From assembly GCA_014651175.1 (NCBI GenBank), contig BMWJ01000008.1, positions 186,001 through 250,000 of the forward strand: a DNA stretch of 64,000 nt. The letters are read 5' to 3'. The notes beneath the pieces are model-generated. The model was not told where the DNA came from and made no database searches. It saw only the letters and a list, made by a program, of their open reading frames with translations. This DNA is from Streptomyces clavifer (GTDB lineage: Bacteria; Actinomycetota; Actinomycetes; Streptomycetales; Streptomycetaceae). A program made the position numbers and the translations under genes. Below, piece by piece: positions 24,440-33,604 of this stretch (position 1 is its first letter; each line of letters starts with the position of its first letter).

Positions 24440-27018
24440 CCGTCTGGAAGACCTCGATGCGCAACTTCCTCGCGCACAAGGGGCGGATGGCGCTCTCCGC
24501 CGTGGCCGTCCTGCTGTCGGTGGCGTTCGTGTGCGGCACGCTCTGCTTCACCGACACGATGAACACCACCTTCGACAAGCTCTTCGCGGCGTCGTCGGCC
24601 GACGTCACCGTCAGCCCGAAGGCGGCCGGTGGCCCCGACGACGCCCCCGAGAACGGCCGGCCCGAATCGCTTTCCGCCTCCGTCGTCGAGCGGGTCGAGA
24701 AGGCGGACGGGGTGAAGGAGGCCGAGGGCGGAGTCATGAGCATGTCCGTCACGGTCGTCGACAGCCATGACAAGAACATGGGCTCCGAGACCGGTGCCCC
24801 GACGATCGCGGGCAACTGGACGCGGAACGACCTGCGTTCCATGGAGATCGCCTCCGGTCACGCGCCGCGCGGTCCGACCGAGGTCATGGTCGACGCCGAC
24901 ACCGCCGAGAAGCACCACCTGAAGATCGGCGACGAACTGCGCACCGTCGCGGTCACCGGTGACATCAGGGCGAGGATCAGCGGTATCGCCGCCTTCACCG
25001 TGACCAACCCGGGTGCGGCCGTCGTCTTCCTCGACACGGCCACCGCCCAGCAGAAGCTGCTCGGCAGGCCCGGAGCGTTCACCCACGTCAACGTCACCGC
25101 ACAGCCGGGAGTCGACGACACACAGCTGAAGAAGAACGTCGCCTCGGCCCTCGGCGACGCCGGCGCGTACAAGCTGCAGACCCAGAAGGAAGCGGCGGCG
25201 GCCAACAAGGACTCCATGGGCTCCTTCCTCGACGTGATGAAGTACGCGATGCTCGGCTTCGCCGGGATCGCCTTCCTCGTCGGCATCTTCCTGATCGTCA
25301 ACACCTTCTCGATGCTGGTCGCCCAGCGCACCCGCGAGATCGGCCTGATGCGGGCCATCGGCTCCAGCCGCAAGCAGGTCAACCGGTCCGTGCTGGTCGA
25401 AGCGGTACTCCTCGGCATCGTCGGCTCGGTCCTCGGCGTGGGCGCCGGGATCGGTCTCGCCGTCGGGCTGATGAAGCTCATGGGCTCCATGGGCATGGAG
25501 CTGTCCACCGAGGACCTCACCGTCGCCTGGACGACCCCGGTCCTGGGGCTCGCGCTCGGCGTCGTCGTGACCGTCCTCGCCGCGTACATCCCTGCACGCC
25601 GGGCCGGCAAGGTGTCCCCGATGGCCGCCCTGCGCGACGCGGGGACACCGGCGGACGGGAAGTCGGGCCGGATCAGGGCCGGAATCGGACTGGTCCTCAC
25701 CGTGTCCGGCGCGGCGGCCCTGTGGGCCACGACGCAGGCGGACAAGGCCGGCGAGGGCTCGCTCTTCCTCGGCCTGGGCGTGGTCCTCACCCTCATCGGC
25801 TTCATCGTCATCGGCCCGCTGCTGGCCGGTGTGGTCGTACGGGCGCTCGGCGTCGTCGTCCTGAGGTTCTTCGGCCCGGTCGGCCGGCTGGCGGAGCGCA
25901 ACGCCCTGCGCAACCCGCGGCGCACCGGCGCGACCGCTGCGGCGCTGATGATCGGCCTGGCCCTGGTGGCCTGCCTCTCGGTCGTGGGCTCCTCCATGGT
26001 CGCCTCGGCCACCGAGGAGCTGGACAAGTCGGTCGGTACGGACTTCATCGTCCAGTCGGGCACCGGCCAGCTGGTCGTGCCGCAGGCGGCGGAGGCCATC
26101 AAGAAGGTGCCCGGCATCGAGTACGTCACCGACTACAAGTCCGTCGGCGCGAAGATCACCTCGCCCGACGGGAAGACGGAGGACGAGGGCCTCGTCGCCG
26201 CCGACCCGACGTACCAGGAGGACCTGCGGCGCACGACGGTCGCCGGCGACCTCGGTGACGCGTACGGAAAGAACGCCATGTCGGTCGGCGACGACTACGC
26301 CCTCCGGCACGGGATCGAGGTCGGGGACGAGATCACGGTCGCGTTCAAGGCCGGCGGCACGGCGAAGCTGAAGGTCGCCGCGATCACCTCGGACGAGACG
26401 AACGTGGACAAGGGCGCGATGTACACCAACATCACGACCGCCGAGCAGTACGTGCCCGCCGACCGGATGCCCGAGAACATGATCATGTTCGCCAAGGCGG
26501 AGGACGGCAAGGAGAAGGCGGCGTACGCGGCCCTCAAGAGCGCCCTCGCCCCGTACCCGCAGTACAAGGTGCAGAACCAGGCCGACTTCAAGCAGGACCT
26601 GAAGGACCAGGTCGGCCAGCTGCTGAACATCGTGTACGGCCTGCTCGCCCTGGCGATCATCGTCGCGGTGCTCGGAGTGGTGAACACGCTGGCCCTGTCG
26701 GTGGTCGAGCGGACCCGTGAGATCGGCCTGATGCGGGCGATCGGCCTCTCCCGCCGCCAGCTGCGCCGCATGATCCGGCTGGAGTCCGTCGTGATCGCCC
26801 TGTTCGGCGCCCTGCTCGGCCTCGGGCTGGGGATGGGCTGGGGCACCTCGGCCCAGAAGCTGCTGGCCCTGGAGGGCCTCGGCGTCCTGGAGATCCCGTG
26901 GCCGACGATCCTCACGGTCTTCGTCGCCTCCGCCTTCGTCGGACTGTTCGCCGCGCTGGTCCCGGCCTTCCGGGCCGGCCGGATGAACGTCCTGAACGCG
27001 ATCGCCACCGACGGGTGA
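24436..27018 (+). CDS. FtsX/MacB-type ABC transporter permease
   Basis: An 860-residue permease with two FtsX repeats. The N-terminal helix (about residues 17-35) is followed by a periplasmic-type MacB_PCD domain. A first FtsX core (about 275-400) has three helices and the motif QRTREIGLMRAIG. Two central helices lead to a second extracytoplasmic domain, and a second FtsX core occupies about 730-855, again with ERTREIGLMRAIGLSRRQ. The duplicated eight-to-ten-helix layout is typical of actinobacterial antimicrobial-peptide or lipid exporters. Encoded in one operon with the overlapping ATPase and closed by a very strong terminator. The substrate cannot be read from the sequence. Confidence 0.94.
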   Translation: MTVWKTSMRNFLAHKGRMALSAVAVLLSVAFVCGTLCFTDTMNTTFDKLFAASSADVTVSPKAAGGPDDAPENGRPESLSASVVERVEKADGVKEAEGGVMSMSVTVVDSHDKNMGSETGAPTIAGNWTRNDLRSMEIASGHAPRGPTEVMVDADTAEKHHLKIGDELRTVAVTGDIRARISGIAAFTVTNPGAAVVFLDTATAQQKLLGRPGAFTHVNVTAQPGVDDTQLKKNVASALGDAGAYKLQTQKEAAAANKDSMGSFLDVMKYAMLGFAGIAFLVGIFLIVNTFSMLVAQRTREIGLMRAIGSSRKQVNRSVLVEAVLLGIVGSVLGVGAGIGLAVGLMKLMGSMGMELSTEDLTVAWTTPVLGLALGVVVTVLAAYIPARRAGKVSPMAALRDAGTPADGKSGRIRAGIGLVLTVSGAAALWATTQADKAGEGSLFLGLGVVLTLIGFIVIGPLLAGVVVRALGVVVLRFFGPVGRLAERNALRNPRRTGATAAALMIGLALVACLSVVGSSMVASATEELDKSVGTDFIVQSGTGQLVVPQAAEAIKKVPGIEYVTDYKSVGAKITSPDGKTEDEGLVAADPTYQEDLRRTTVAGDLGDAYGKNAMSVGDDYALRHGIEVGDEITVAFKAGGTAKLKVAAITSDETNVDKGAMYTNITTAEQYVPADRMPENMIMFAKAEDGKEKAAYAALKSALAPYPQYKVQNQADFKQDLKDQVGQLLNIVYGLLALAIIVAVLGVVNTLALSVVERTREIGLMRAIGLSRRQLRRMIRLESVVIALFGALLGLGLGMGWGTSAQKLLALEGLGVLEIPWPTILTVFVASAFVGLFAALVPAFRAGRMNVLNAIATDG

Positions 27019-27040
27019 ACCCGGCCGACGTAGGATGACC

Positions 27041-27086
27041 GAATCCGGTCCCGGGGCGTTCCTCCAAACGCCCCGGGACCGGATTC
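27041..27086. terminator. Perfect 20-bp stem terminator
   Basis: The left arm at 27041-27060 pairs without mismatch with 27067-27086 around the 6-nt loop CCTCCA. It ends the ABC operon and separates it from mfd. Confidence 0.9.
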
Positions 27087-27224
27087 ATGTGTGCGCGGTG
27101 CGTCCGGGACCCCCGTTGCGGGGGCGGCACCCACGCCGGAGTCGTACGCTGGAACCCCCGGCCCGTCCTACGTGTCGGGCCCTTCGCGTTGCTCACTCCT
27201 CGCCCCACCGGACGGAATTCCTTC

Positions 27225-30200
27225 ATGAGCCTGCACGGTCTGCTGGACGTCGTCGTCACCGACCCGGCGCTCTCCGAAGCGGTGAAGGCCGCCACCGACG
27301 GCCACCGGACCCATGTCGACCTGGTCGGCCCACCGGCGGCCCGCCCCTTCACCGTGGCCGCCCTGGCCCGCGAGGCCGGGCGGACCGTGCTCGCCGTCAC
27401 CGCCACCGGCCGGGAGGCCGAGGACCTGGCTGCCGCGCTGCGCACGCTGCTGCCACCGGACACCGTCGCGGAGTTCCCGTCCTGGGAGACCCTGCCGCAC
27501 GAGCGGCTCTCGCCGCGCTCGGACACCGTGGGCCGCCGCCTCGCCGTGCTCCGCAGGCTCGCGCACCCGCGGCGGGACGACCCGGAGACCGGCCCGGTCA
27601 GCGTGGTCGTCGCACCGATCCGCTCCGTGCTCCAGCCGCAGGTCAAGGGGCTCGGAGATCTGGAGCCGGTGGCGCTGAGCAGCGGGCAGACCGCCGATCT
27701 GGGCGAGGTCGTGGACGCGCTCGCCGCAGCCGCGTACGCCCGGGTGGAGCTCGTCGAGAAGCGCGGCGAATTCGCCGTTCGCGGTGGCATCCTGGACGTC
27801 TTCCCGCCCACCGAGGAGCACCCCCTCCGGGTGGAGTTCTGGGGCGACGACGTCGAGGAGATCCGCTACTTCAAGATCGCCGACCAGCGGTCCCTGGAAG
27901 TCGCCGGGCACGGGCTCTGGGCCCCGCCCTGCCGGGAGCTGCTGCTCACCGCGGACGTGCGGGAGAAGGCCGCGGTCCTCGCCGAGGCCCACCCGGAGCT
28001 GGGCGAGCTGCTGAACAAGATCGCCGAGGGGATCGCCGTCGAGGGCATGGAGTCCCTCGCCCCGGTCCTCGTCGACGAGATGGAGCTGCTGCTCGACGTC
28101 CTGCCGAAGGGCTCGATGGCCCTGGTCTGCGACCCGGAGCGGGTGCGGACCAGGGCCGCCGACCTGGTCGCCACCAGCCAGGAGTTCCTCCAGGCGTCCT
28201 GGGCGGCCACGGCGGGCGGCGGCGAGGCACCGATCGACGTCGGCGCGGCCTCCCTGCGGGGCATCGCCGACATCCGCGACCGTGCCCGCGAGCTGGGCAT
28301 GATGTGGTGGTCCACGTCCCCGTTCGCCGCGGACGACGAGCTCGACGAGGACACCCTGAAGCTCGGCATGCACGCCCCGGAGACGTACCGCGGCGACACC
28401 GCCCGGGCGCTCGCCGACACCAAGGGCTGGCTCGCCGACGGCTGGCGCACGGTGTACGTCACCGAGGGGCAGGGGACCGCCTCCCGCATCGCCGGTGTCC
28501 TCGGCGGCGAGGGCATCGCGGCCCGCGTCGACCAGGACCTCGGGGAGATCGCACCGTCCGTCGTGCACGTCGCGTGCGGAGCCCTTGACCACGGCTTCGT
28601 CGACGCCGGCCTGCGGCTCGCGGTGCTGACCGAGACGGACCTGACCGGCCAGCGCACCACGAGCAAGGACCTGGGCCGGATGCCGGCCCGCCGCCGCAAG
28701 TCCGTCGACCCGCTGACCCTCCAGTCCGGCGACTACATCGTCCACGAACAGCACGGCGTCGGCCGCTACATCGAGATGGTGCAGCGCACGGTGCAGGGCG
28801 CGACCCGCGAGTACCTCCTCGTCGAGTACGCCCCCGCCAAGCGCGGCCAGCCGGGCGACCGCCTCTACATCCCCACCGACCAGCTGGAGCAGGTCACCAA
28901 GTACGTCGGCGGCGAGGCACCCACGCTGCACCGGCTCGGCGGCGCCGACTGGACCAAGACCAAGCAGCGGGCCAAGAAGGCGGTCAAGGAGATCGCCGCC
29001 GACCTGATCAAGCTGTACTCCGCGCGGATGGCGGCCCCCGGCCATGCCTTCGCCCCGGACACGCCGTGGCAGCGCGAGCTGGAGGACGCCTTCCCGTACG
29101 CGGAGACCCCCGATCAGCTGTCCACGATCGCCGAGGTCAAGGAGGACATGGAGAAGTCCGTCCCGATGGACCGGCTGATCTGCGGCGACGTCGGATACGG
29201 CAAGACGGAGATCGCGGTCCGCGCGGCCTTCAAGGCGGTCCAGGACGGCAAGCAGGTCGCCGTCCTCGTCCCGACGACGCTGCTGGTACAGCAGCACTTC
29301 GGCACGTTCACCGAGCGGTACGCCCAGTTCCCCGTCAACGTGCGGGCGCTGAGCCGCTTCCAGTCGGAGACCGAGTCGAAGGCGACGCTGGAGGGGCTGA
29401 AGGACGGGTCCGTGGACCTGGTCATCGGCACGCACCGGCTGTTCTCGTCGGAGACGAAGTTCAAGGACCTGGGCCTCGTCATCGTCGACGAGGAGCAGCG
29501 TTTCGGTGTCGAGCACAAGGAGCAGCTGAAGAAGCTCCGCGCCAACGTCGACGTGCTCACCATGTCCGCGACGCCCATCCCCCGTACGCTCGAGATGGCC
29601 GTCACCGGCATCCGCGAGATGTCGACGATCACGACGCCCCCGGAGGAGCGGCACCCCGTCCTCACCTTCGTCGGACCGTACGAGGAGAAGCAGATCGGCG
29701 CGGCCGTCCGGCGTGAGCTCCTGCGTGAGGGCCAGGTGTTCTACATCCACAACCGGGTGGAGTCCATCGACCGGGCCGCGGCTCGGCTGCGCGAGATCGT
29801 GCCCGAGGCGCGGATCGCCACGGCGCACGGGCAGATGGGCGAGAGCGCGCTGGAGCAGGTCGTCGTCGACTTCTGGGAGAAGAAGTTCGACGTGCTCGTC
29901 TCCACGACCATCGTCGAGTCCGGCATCGACATCTCGAACGCCAACACGCTGATCGTGGAGCGCGGCGACAACTTCGGCCTCTCCCAGCTGCACCAGCTGC
30001 GCGGCCGGGTCGGCCGGGGCCGGGACAGGGGCTACTCCTACTTCCTGTACCCGCCGGAGAAGCCCCTCACGGAGACCGCGCACGAGCGCCTCGCGACGAT
30101 CGCCCAGCACACCGAGATGGGTGCGGGCATGTACGTGGCGATGAAGGACCTGGAGATCCGCGGCGCCGGGAACATGCTGGGCGGGGAGCAGTCCGGCCAC

Positions 30201-30755
30201 ATCGCCGGTGTCGGCTTCGACCTGTACATCCGGATGGTGGGCGAGGCGGTGGCGGACTACCGGGCCGCGGTGGACGGCGGGGTCGAGGAGGAGCCGCCGC
30301 TGGAGGTCAAGATCGAGCTCCCGGTCGACGCGCACGTCCCGCACGACTACGCCCCCGGGGAGCGGCTGCGCCTCCAGGCGTACCGGTCCATCGCCTCCGC
30401 CACCACGGAGGACGACATCAGGGCCGTCCGCGAGGAGCTCACCGACCGCTACGGCAAACTGCCCGAGCCGGTGGAGAACCTCCTCCTCGTGGCGGGCCTG
30501 CGGATGCTGGCCCGGGCCTGCGGGGTCGGCGAGATCGTGCTGCAGGGCCCGAACATCCGGTTCGCGCCGGTGGAGCTGCGGGAGTCGCAGGAGCTGCGGC
30601 TGAAGCGGCTCCACCCGAAGACGGTCATCAAGCCGACCGCCCACCAGATCCTGGTGCCCCGTCCGACGGCGGGCCGGATCGGTGGCAAGCCGGTGGTGGG
30701 CCGCGAACTCCTGTCGTGGACCGGGGAGTTCCTCACGACGATCCTGGGGTCGTAG
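27225..30755 (+). CDS. mfd: Transcription-repair coupling factor
   Basis: A 1176-residue Mfd, which displaces stalled RNA polymerase and recruits UvrA to the lesion. Domains in order: UvrB-like region (residues about 20-370, with PSWETLPHERLSP), RNA-polymerase-interacting domain (about 490-570, GDYIVHEQHGVGRYIEM), RecG/SF2 translocase (Walker A GDVGYGKTE near 655; DEEQ box VIVDEEQRFG; SATPIPRTL motif III; LRGRVGRGRDRGYSYF motif VI), and the C-terminal TRCF domain. The start ATG gives the normal N-terminus; the frame continues upstream across a terminator and is not credible there. Its last 23 bp overlap the convergent TetR gene. In Mycobacterium mfd also follows glmU and precedes mazG. Confidence 0.97.
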   Translation: MSLHGLLDVVVTDPALSEAVKAATDGHRTHVDLVGPPAARPFTVAALAREAGRTVLAVTATGREAEDLAAALRTLLPPDTVAEFPSWETLPHERLSPRSDTVGRRLAVLRRLAHPRRDDPETGPVSVVVAPIRSVLQPQVKGLGDLEPVALSSGQTADLGEVVDALAAAAYARVELVEKRGEFAVRGGILDVFPPTEEHPLRVEFWGDDVEEIRYFKIADQRSLEVAGHGLWAPPCRELLLTADVREKAAVLAEAHPELGELLNKIAEGIAVEGMESLAPVLVDEMELLLDVLPKGSMALVCDPERVRTRAADLVATSQEFLQASWAATAGGGEAPIDVGAASLRGIADIRDRARELGMMWWSTSPFAADDELDEDTLKLGMHAPETYRGDTARALADTKGWLADGWRTVYVTEGQGTASRIAGVLGGEGIAARVDQDLGEIAPSVVHVACGALDHGFVDAGLRLAVLTETDLTGQRTTSKDLGRMPARRRKSVDPLTLQSGDYIVHEQHGVGRYIEMVQRTVQGATREYLLVEYAPAKRGQPGDRLYIPTDQLEQVTKYVGGEAPTLHRLGGADWTKTKQRAKKAVKEIAADLIKLYSARMAAPGHAFAPDTPWQRELEDAFPYAETPDQLSTIAEVKEDMEKSVPMDRLICGDVGYGKTEIAVRAAFKAVQDGKQVAVLVPTTLLVQQHFGTFTERYAQFPVNVRALSRFQSETESKATLEGLKDGSVDLVIGTHRLFSSETKFKDLGLVIVDEEQRFGVEHKEQLKKLRANVDVLTMSATPIPRTLEMAVTGIREMSTITTPPEERHPVLTFVGPYEEKQIGAAVRRELLREGQVFYIHNRVESIDRAAARLREIVPEARIATAHGQMGESALEQVVVDFWEKKFDVLVSTTIVESGIDISNANTLIVERGDNFGLSQLHQLRGRVGRGRDRGYSYFLYPPEKPLTETAHERLATIAQHTEMGAGMYVAMKDLEIRGAGNMLGGEQSGHIAGVGFDLYIRMVGEAVADYRAAVDGGVEEEPPLEVKIELPVDAHVPHDYAPGERLRLQAYRSIASATTEDDIRAVREELTDRYGKLPEPVENLLLVAGLRMLARACGVGEIVLQGPNIRFAPVELRESQELRLKRLHPKTVIKPTAHQILVPRPTAGRIGGKPVVGRELLSWTGEFLTTILGS

Positions 30756-31329
30756 CCGCCTCCTCCGCCGGGGGGAACAGGAGGTCCGCGAGGCCCCGGA
30801 ACACGTCCTCGGGGTCGCTGTCCCCCACGGGCGCGTCCAGGTTGCCGCTGAGGAGCAGGGTGGCGAAGCCGTGGGCGAGGGACCAGGCGGCGATGCCCGC
30901 GAGCCGGTCGTCGTCACCCCGGGCGGTTTCGGGCAGGCCGGAGATCCCGGCACGCAGCGCTTCGGTGGCGCGGGCCTTTGCGGCGATCAGCTCGGGGTCG
31001 TCGGGGCGGTGCAGTTCGGGGCGGAACATCACGTGGAAGTGCGCGGGGTGCCCCGCCGCGAACCGTACGTAGGCGACGCCCCGTTCCCGCAGGCCCGGGG
31101 CGTCGGCCAGGGCGTCGGCGAACAGGGCGTACCCCTCGGCGGCCACGGCGGTCAGCAGGCCGGTCCGGTCCTTGAAGTGGTGGGCCGGGGCGGCGTGCGA
31201 GACACCGGCCCGGCGGGCCAGGTCGCGCAGGCTCAGGGCGTCGGGGCCGTCGGCGGCGATGACGTCGAGGGCGGCGGTCAGGACGGCGCGCCGCAGGTCG
31301 CCGTGGTGGTAGGTGCGCTCACTGGTCAT
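30733..31329 (-). CDS. TetR-family transcriptional regulator
   Basis: A 198-residue TetR protein with an N-terminal HTH (LSLRDLARRAGVSHAAPAHHF, residues about 32-52) and a TetR C-terminal ligand domain (FAAGHPAHFHVMFRPELHRPDD), as in the WHG/TetR_C_33 type. The ATG is read directly from the divergent promoter region. Two CTAG-type imperfect palindromes between this gene and the divergent SCO6745-like gene are likely operators, so it probably represses that gene and itself. The 3' end overlaps mfd by 23 bp in a convergent arrangement. Confidence 0.93.
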   Translation of the reverse strand: MTSERTYHHGDLRRAVLTAALDVIAADGPDALSLRDLARRAGVSHAAPAHHFKDRTGLLTAVAAEGYALFADALADAPGLRERGVAYVRFAAGHPAHFHVMFRPELHRPDDPELIAAKARATEALRAGISGLPETARGDDDRLAGIAAWSLAHGFATLLLSGNLDAPVGDSDPEDVFRGLADLLFPPAEEAATTPGSS

Positions 31330-31350
31330 GGTGGGAACGGTACGCCGTGT

Positions 31351-31407
31351 CTAGGCATTGACAAGTTCTTCGCGGGCGAGCACGCTGTAAATCTAGTCGC
31401 TGACAAG
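31351..31407. promoter_or_regulatory. Two TetR operator candidates
   Basis: CTAGGCATTGACAAG (31351-31365) and CTAGTCGCTGACAAG (31393-31407) are similar imperfect palindromes of the form CTNGNC-N3-GNCNAG. Their centres are 42 bp apart (four helical turns), between the divergent TetR and SCO6745-like genes. The first contains a -35-like TTGACA. Confidence 0.6.
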
Positions 31408-31434
31408 ATGGACCGTTCTGCGGAAGGCGGAGAC

Positions 31435-32301
31435 ATGTCCGACGAACTGGGTCGCGTGCGCCGGATGTGGCACCTGCTGGAGCCCCTGCACGCCGTTCTC
31501 TACTTCGCGCCGGAAGCGTTCGATGAGGCCGCGGGCCTCGGTCACGCCGTCGACGAGCGCTGGCCGAGCTACTTCGCGTGGCGGGCCGCGCCGCTCGGGG
31601 CGGCCGGGGCCGGCCGGGTGACGGAGACCTTCTTCGGCTTCAGCCCTGCGATGATCGCCCGGTATGTGCCGGACGGCTGGTCCGTCGCCTCCCCGGAGGC
31701 TGTGCTGGCGGCCCGGACGAGGGCGGTCGACCGGACGTACCGGGCGCTGTTCTCCGACCGGGTGCACGGCCCCGAGTTCGCCGAGGCCGCCGGCCTGGCC
31801 CGCCGGGCGGCACGGGCCGCGGACGTCACGGGGCGTCCCCTCGCGGCGGCGAACGCCGCACTGCCCTGGCCTGAAGCGCCGCACCTGGTGCTCTGGCAGG
31901 CCGCGACGGTCCTGCGGGAGCACCGGGGGGACGGGCACCTGCGGGCGCTCGTCTCCGCGGGCCTCGACCCGGTCGAGTCGCTGGTCTCCTTCGCGGCCGT
32001 GGGCGCGGCGCGTCCGGAGGTGTTCGAGAGCCGGGGGTGGAGCGGGGCGGAGTGGTCGGCCGCGCGCGAACGGCTCCTGGAGCGCGGGCTGCTGGAGGAG
32101 GACGGGACGGCCACGGACGCCGGGCGGGCACTGCGGGCGGAGGTGGAGCGGCGGACGGACGAGCTGGCGACCGACCCGTGGAGCGCGCTGGAGCCGGCGG
32201 AGCAGGAGCGGCTCGTGGAGCTGTTGGGGCCCCTGTGGGTGGAGGTGCTCAGCTCGAGGCTGCTGCCGTCCGAGACGATGCTCGGCATCGGAAAGGTGTG
32301 A
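31435..32301 (+). CDS. SCO6745-family (SalK-like) protein
   Basis: A 288-residue cytosolic protein of the SCO6745/SalK-like family, recognisable by RMWHLLEPLHAVLYFAPEAF at the N-terminus, FFGFSPAMIARYVPD, LAAANAALPWPEAP, LWQAATVLREHRGDGH and the C-terminal winged-helix-like GWSGAEWSAARERLLERGLL. The biochemical role of the family is not established; the C-terminal half looks like a winged helix. The ATG at 31435 was chosen because GGAAGG lies 7 nt upstream; an earlier ATG at 31408 lies inside the operator. Expression is probably controlled by the divergent TetR regulator, implying a response to a small molecule. Confidence 0.85.
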   Translation: MSDELGRVRRMWHLLEPLHAVLYFAPEAFDEAAGLGHAVDERWPSYFAWRAAPLGAAGAGRVTETFFGFSPAMIARYVPDGWSVASPEAVLAARTRAVDRTYRALFSDRVHGPEFAEAAGLARRAARAADVTGRPLAAANAALPWPEAPHLVLWQAATVLREHRGDGHLRALVSAGLDPVESLVSFAAVGAARPEVFESRGWSGAEWSAARERLLERGLLEEDGTATDAGRALRAEVERRTDELATDPWSALEPAEQERLVELLGPLWVEVLSSRLLPSETMLGIGKV

Positions 32302-32504
32302 GGGGTCGGGGTCGGGGGTCGCCCCGGCCCAGGGGTGCCGCCGGGGCGTGGTGCAGGCGGCATGGGGGCGAGGGCGGCGCGGGGCGGACGGCCCAGGGCT
32401 CCGGCGCCGGCCCGGGCGGTCCGCTCCGGTTCAACGGGGGTCGGGCCGCGTGGGGTTGATGGCCCGGGTCACCCGGTGCCGTGATCCGTGGGGCGCGGCT
32501 CGGG

Positions 32505-33233
32505 TCAACGGCTGCCGGCCTCGGTGGGGTTGCCGCCGCTGGGGAGTTTCCGGTCCGGGCAGGACTTCAGGACCGTCGTCATCGCGTCCTTCTCGGCGGC
32601 GGTCACCCACAGGCCGTACTTCTTCTTCACCGCGACCTGCCCCGCCACATAGGTGCAGCGGTACTCCTTGTTGGGGGGCAGCCAGGTCGCGGTGTCCCCG
32701 TCCCCCTTGCGGCGGTTGGCGGACGAGTCGGCCGCGACGAGGTTCAGCGGATCGTTCGCGAAGGCCCGCCGCTTGCTGTCGCTCCACTTCTGCGCGCCCT
32801 TCTGCCAGGCGTCGGACAGGGCGACGAGATGGTCTATGTCGACCTTGCTGCGTCCGCGTACGAAGGCGACGCGGCCTCCGGTGTAGGGGTCGGGGTCGAG
32901 GACTCCGCTCAGTACCTTGCATCCGTCGGAGTCCCGGGAGACGTCGTCGAGCTGCTCGGCGAGTATGTCGTCCCGGGTTCCGCAGCCGTTCCTGTCGGTA
33001 TCGAGCCAGGCGGACCCGAACGCGGAACGCTCGTACCCCGTCTTCGGCGCCCGGCCCTTCACCGTGAGCCCGTCGGTGGCCCCCAGCGCCGAGTTCGCCG
33101 AGACGGGTCCGGGAGCCGTGTCGGCCGGCCCGTCCGTGATCTCGCAGCCTGGCAGGGCGAGCGCACTCGCCAGTGTCAGGGCGGCGATCGGGAGCAGGCG
33201 GCGGGTGCGCGGCGAGGCGTGGAAGGGGGTCAC
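32505..33233 (-). CDS. Secreted HNH-family nuclease lipoprotein (DUF1524-like)
   Basis: A 242-residue exported protein. A lipoprotein signal peptide (basic SPRTRRLL, hydrophobic core, lipobox ALPGC) anchors it outside the membrane at Cys. The mature part has a DUF1524/HNH core: DPYTGGRVAFVRG, then the catalytic D-x-DH motif VDIDHLVALSDAW, the NDPLNLVAAD element and a basic region NRRKGDGD, followed by WLPPNKEYRC. Cysteine pairs probably form disulfides. Such secreted nucleases in Streptomyces may degrade extracellular DNA for nutrients or during development. The GTG at 33233 follows from signal peptide geometry. Transcribed alone, divergent from the glycoside-hydrolase-like operon. Confidence 0.88.
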   Translation of the reverse strand: MTPFHASPRTRRLLPIAALTLASALALPGCEITDGPADTAPGPVSANSALGATDGLTVKGRAPKTGYERSAFGSAWLDTDRNGCGTRDDILAEQLDDVSRDSDGCKVLSGVLDPDPYTGGRVAFVRGRSKVDIDHLVALSDAWQKGAQKWSDSKRRAFANDPLNLVAADSSANRRKGDGDTATWLPPNKEYRCTYVAGQVAVKKKYGLWVTAAEKDAMTTVLKSCPDRKLPSGGNPTEAGSR

Positions 33234-33604
33234 GACGCACCAGCGTAGGCGGCCGTGCCGTCGGCGGGGCAAGGGGCCCGCACCGTCTATTTCCGGACGA
33301 CTGTCGAAAGCCTGCCCGAAAATACACTCTGTGCTCGGCGAGGCTCCGTCATGATGACGCCGTGGATGTTACGGAGGGGGCTCTGGCACCACCTGTCGTG
33401 AGATGTGACGTGGCCCCACGCCGTGTGGATCAGCGACGTCCCCCAGGAGGAAGGGGACGGGTGCGCCGCCCGGCGGTCCGCCGGACCGGAACTCAACTCG
33501 GCCCGTCCGGCGTCGAGGTGCCCTGAGGGCGCGGAGCCGTCCTGCGCGGCTCTCCCTTCCCCTCGCATCCAGACATTCCGTATCCAGATGTCAGGAGACA
33601 GCTC
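33234..33604. promoter_or_regulatory. Divergent gap, HNH lipoprotein / glycoside-hydrolase-like operon
   Basis: 371 bp without a credible gene. It contains a small perfect palindrome CCGGCGGTCCGCCGG (33470-33484). The right end has AGGAG (33593-33597), the ribosome site of the next gene. No confident promoter hexamers. Confidence 0.45.

Noticed and set aside
27019-27224. Upstream extension of mfd
   Set aside because: It would cross a perfect 20-bp terminator and lacks similarity to Mfd.
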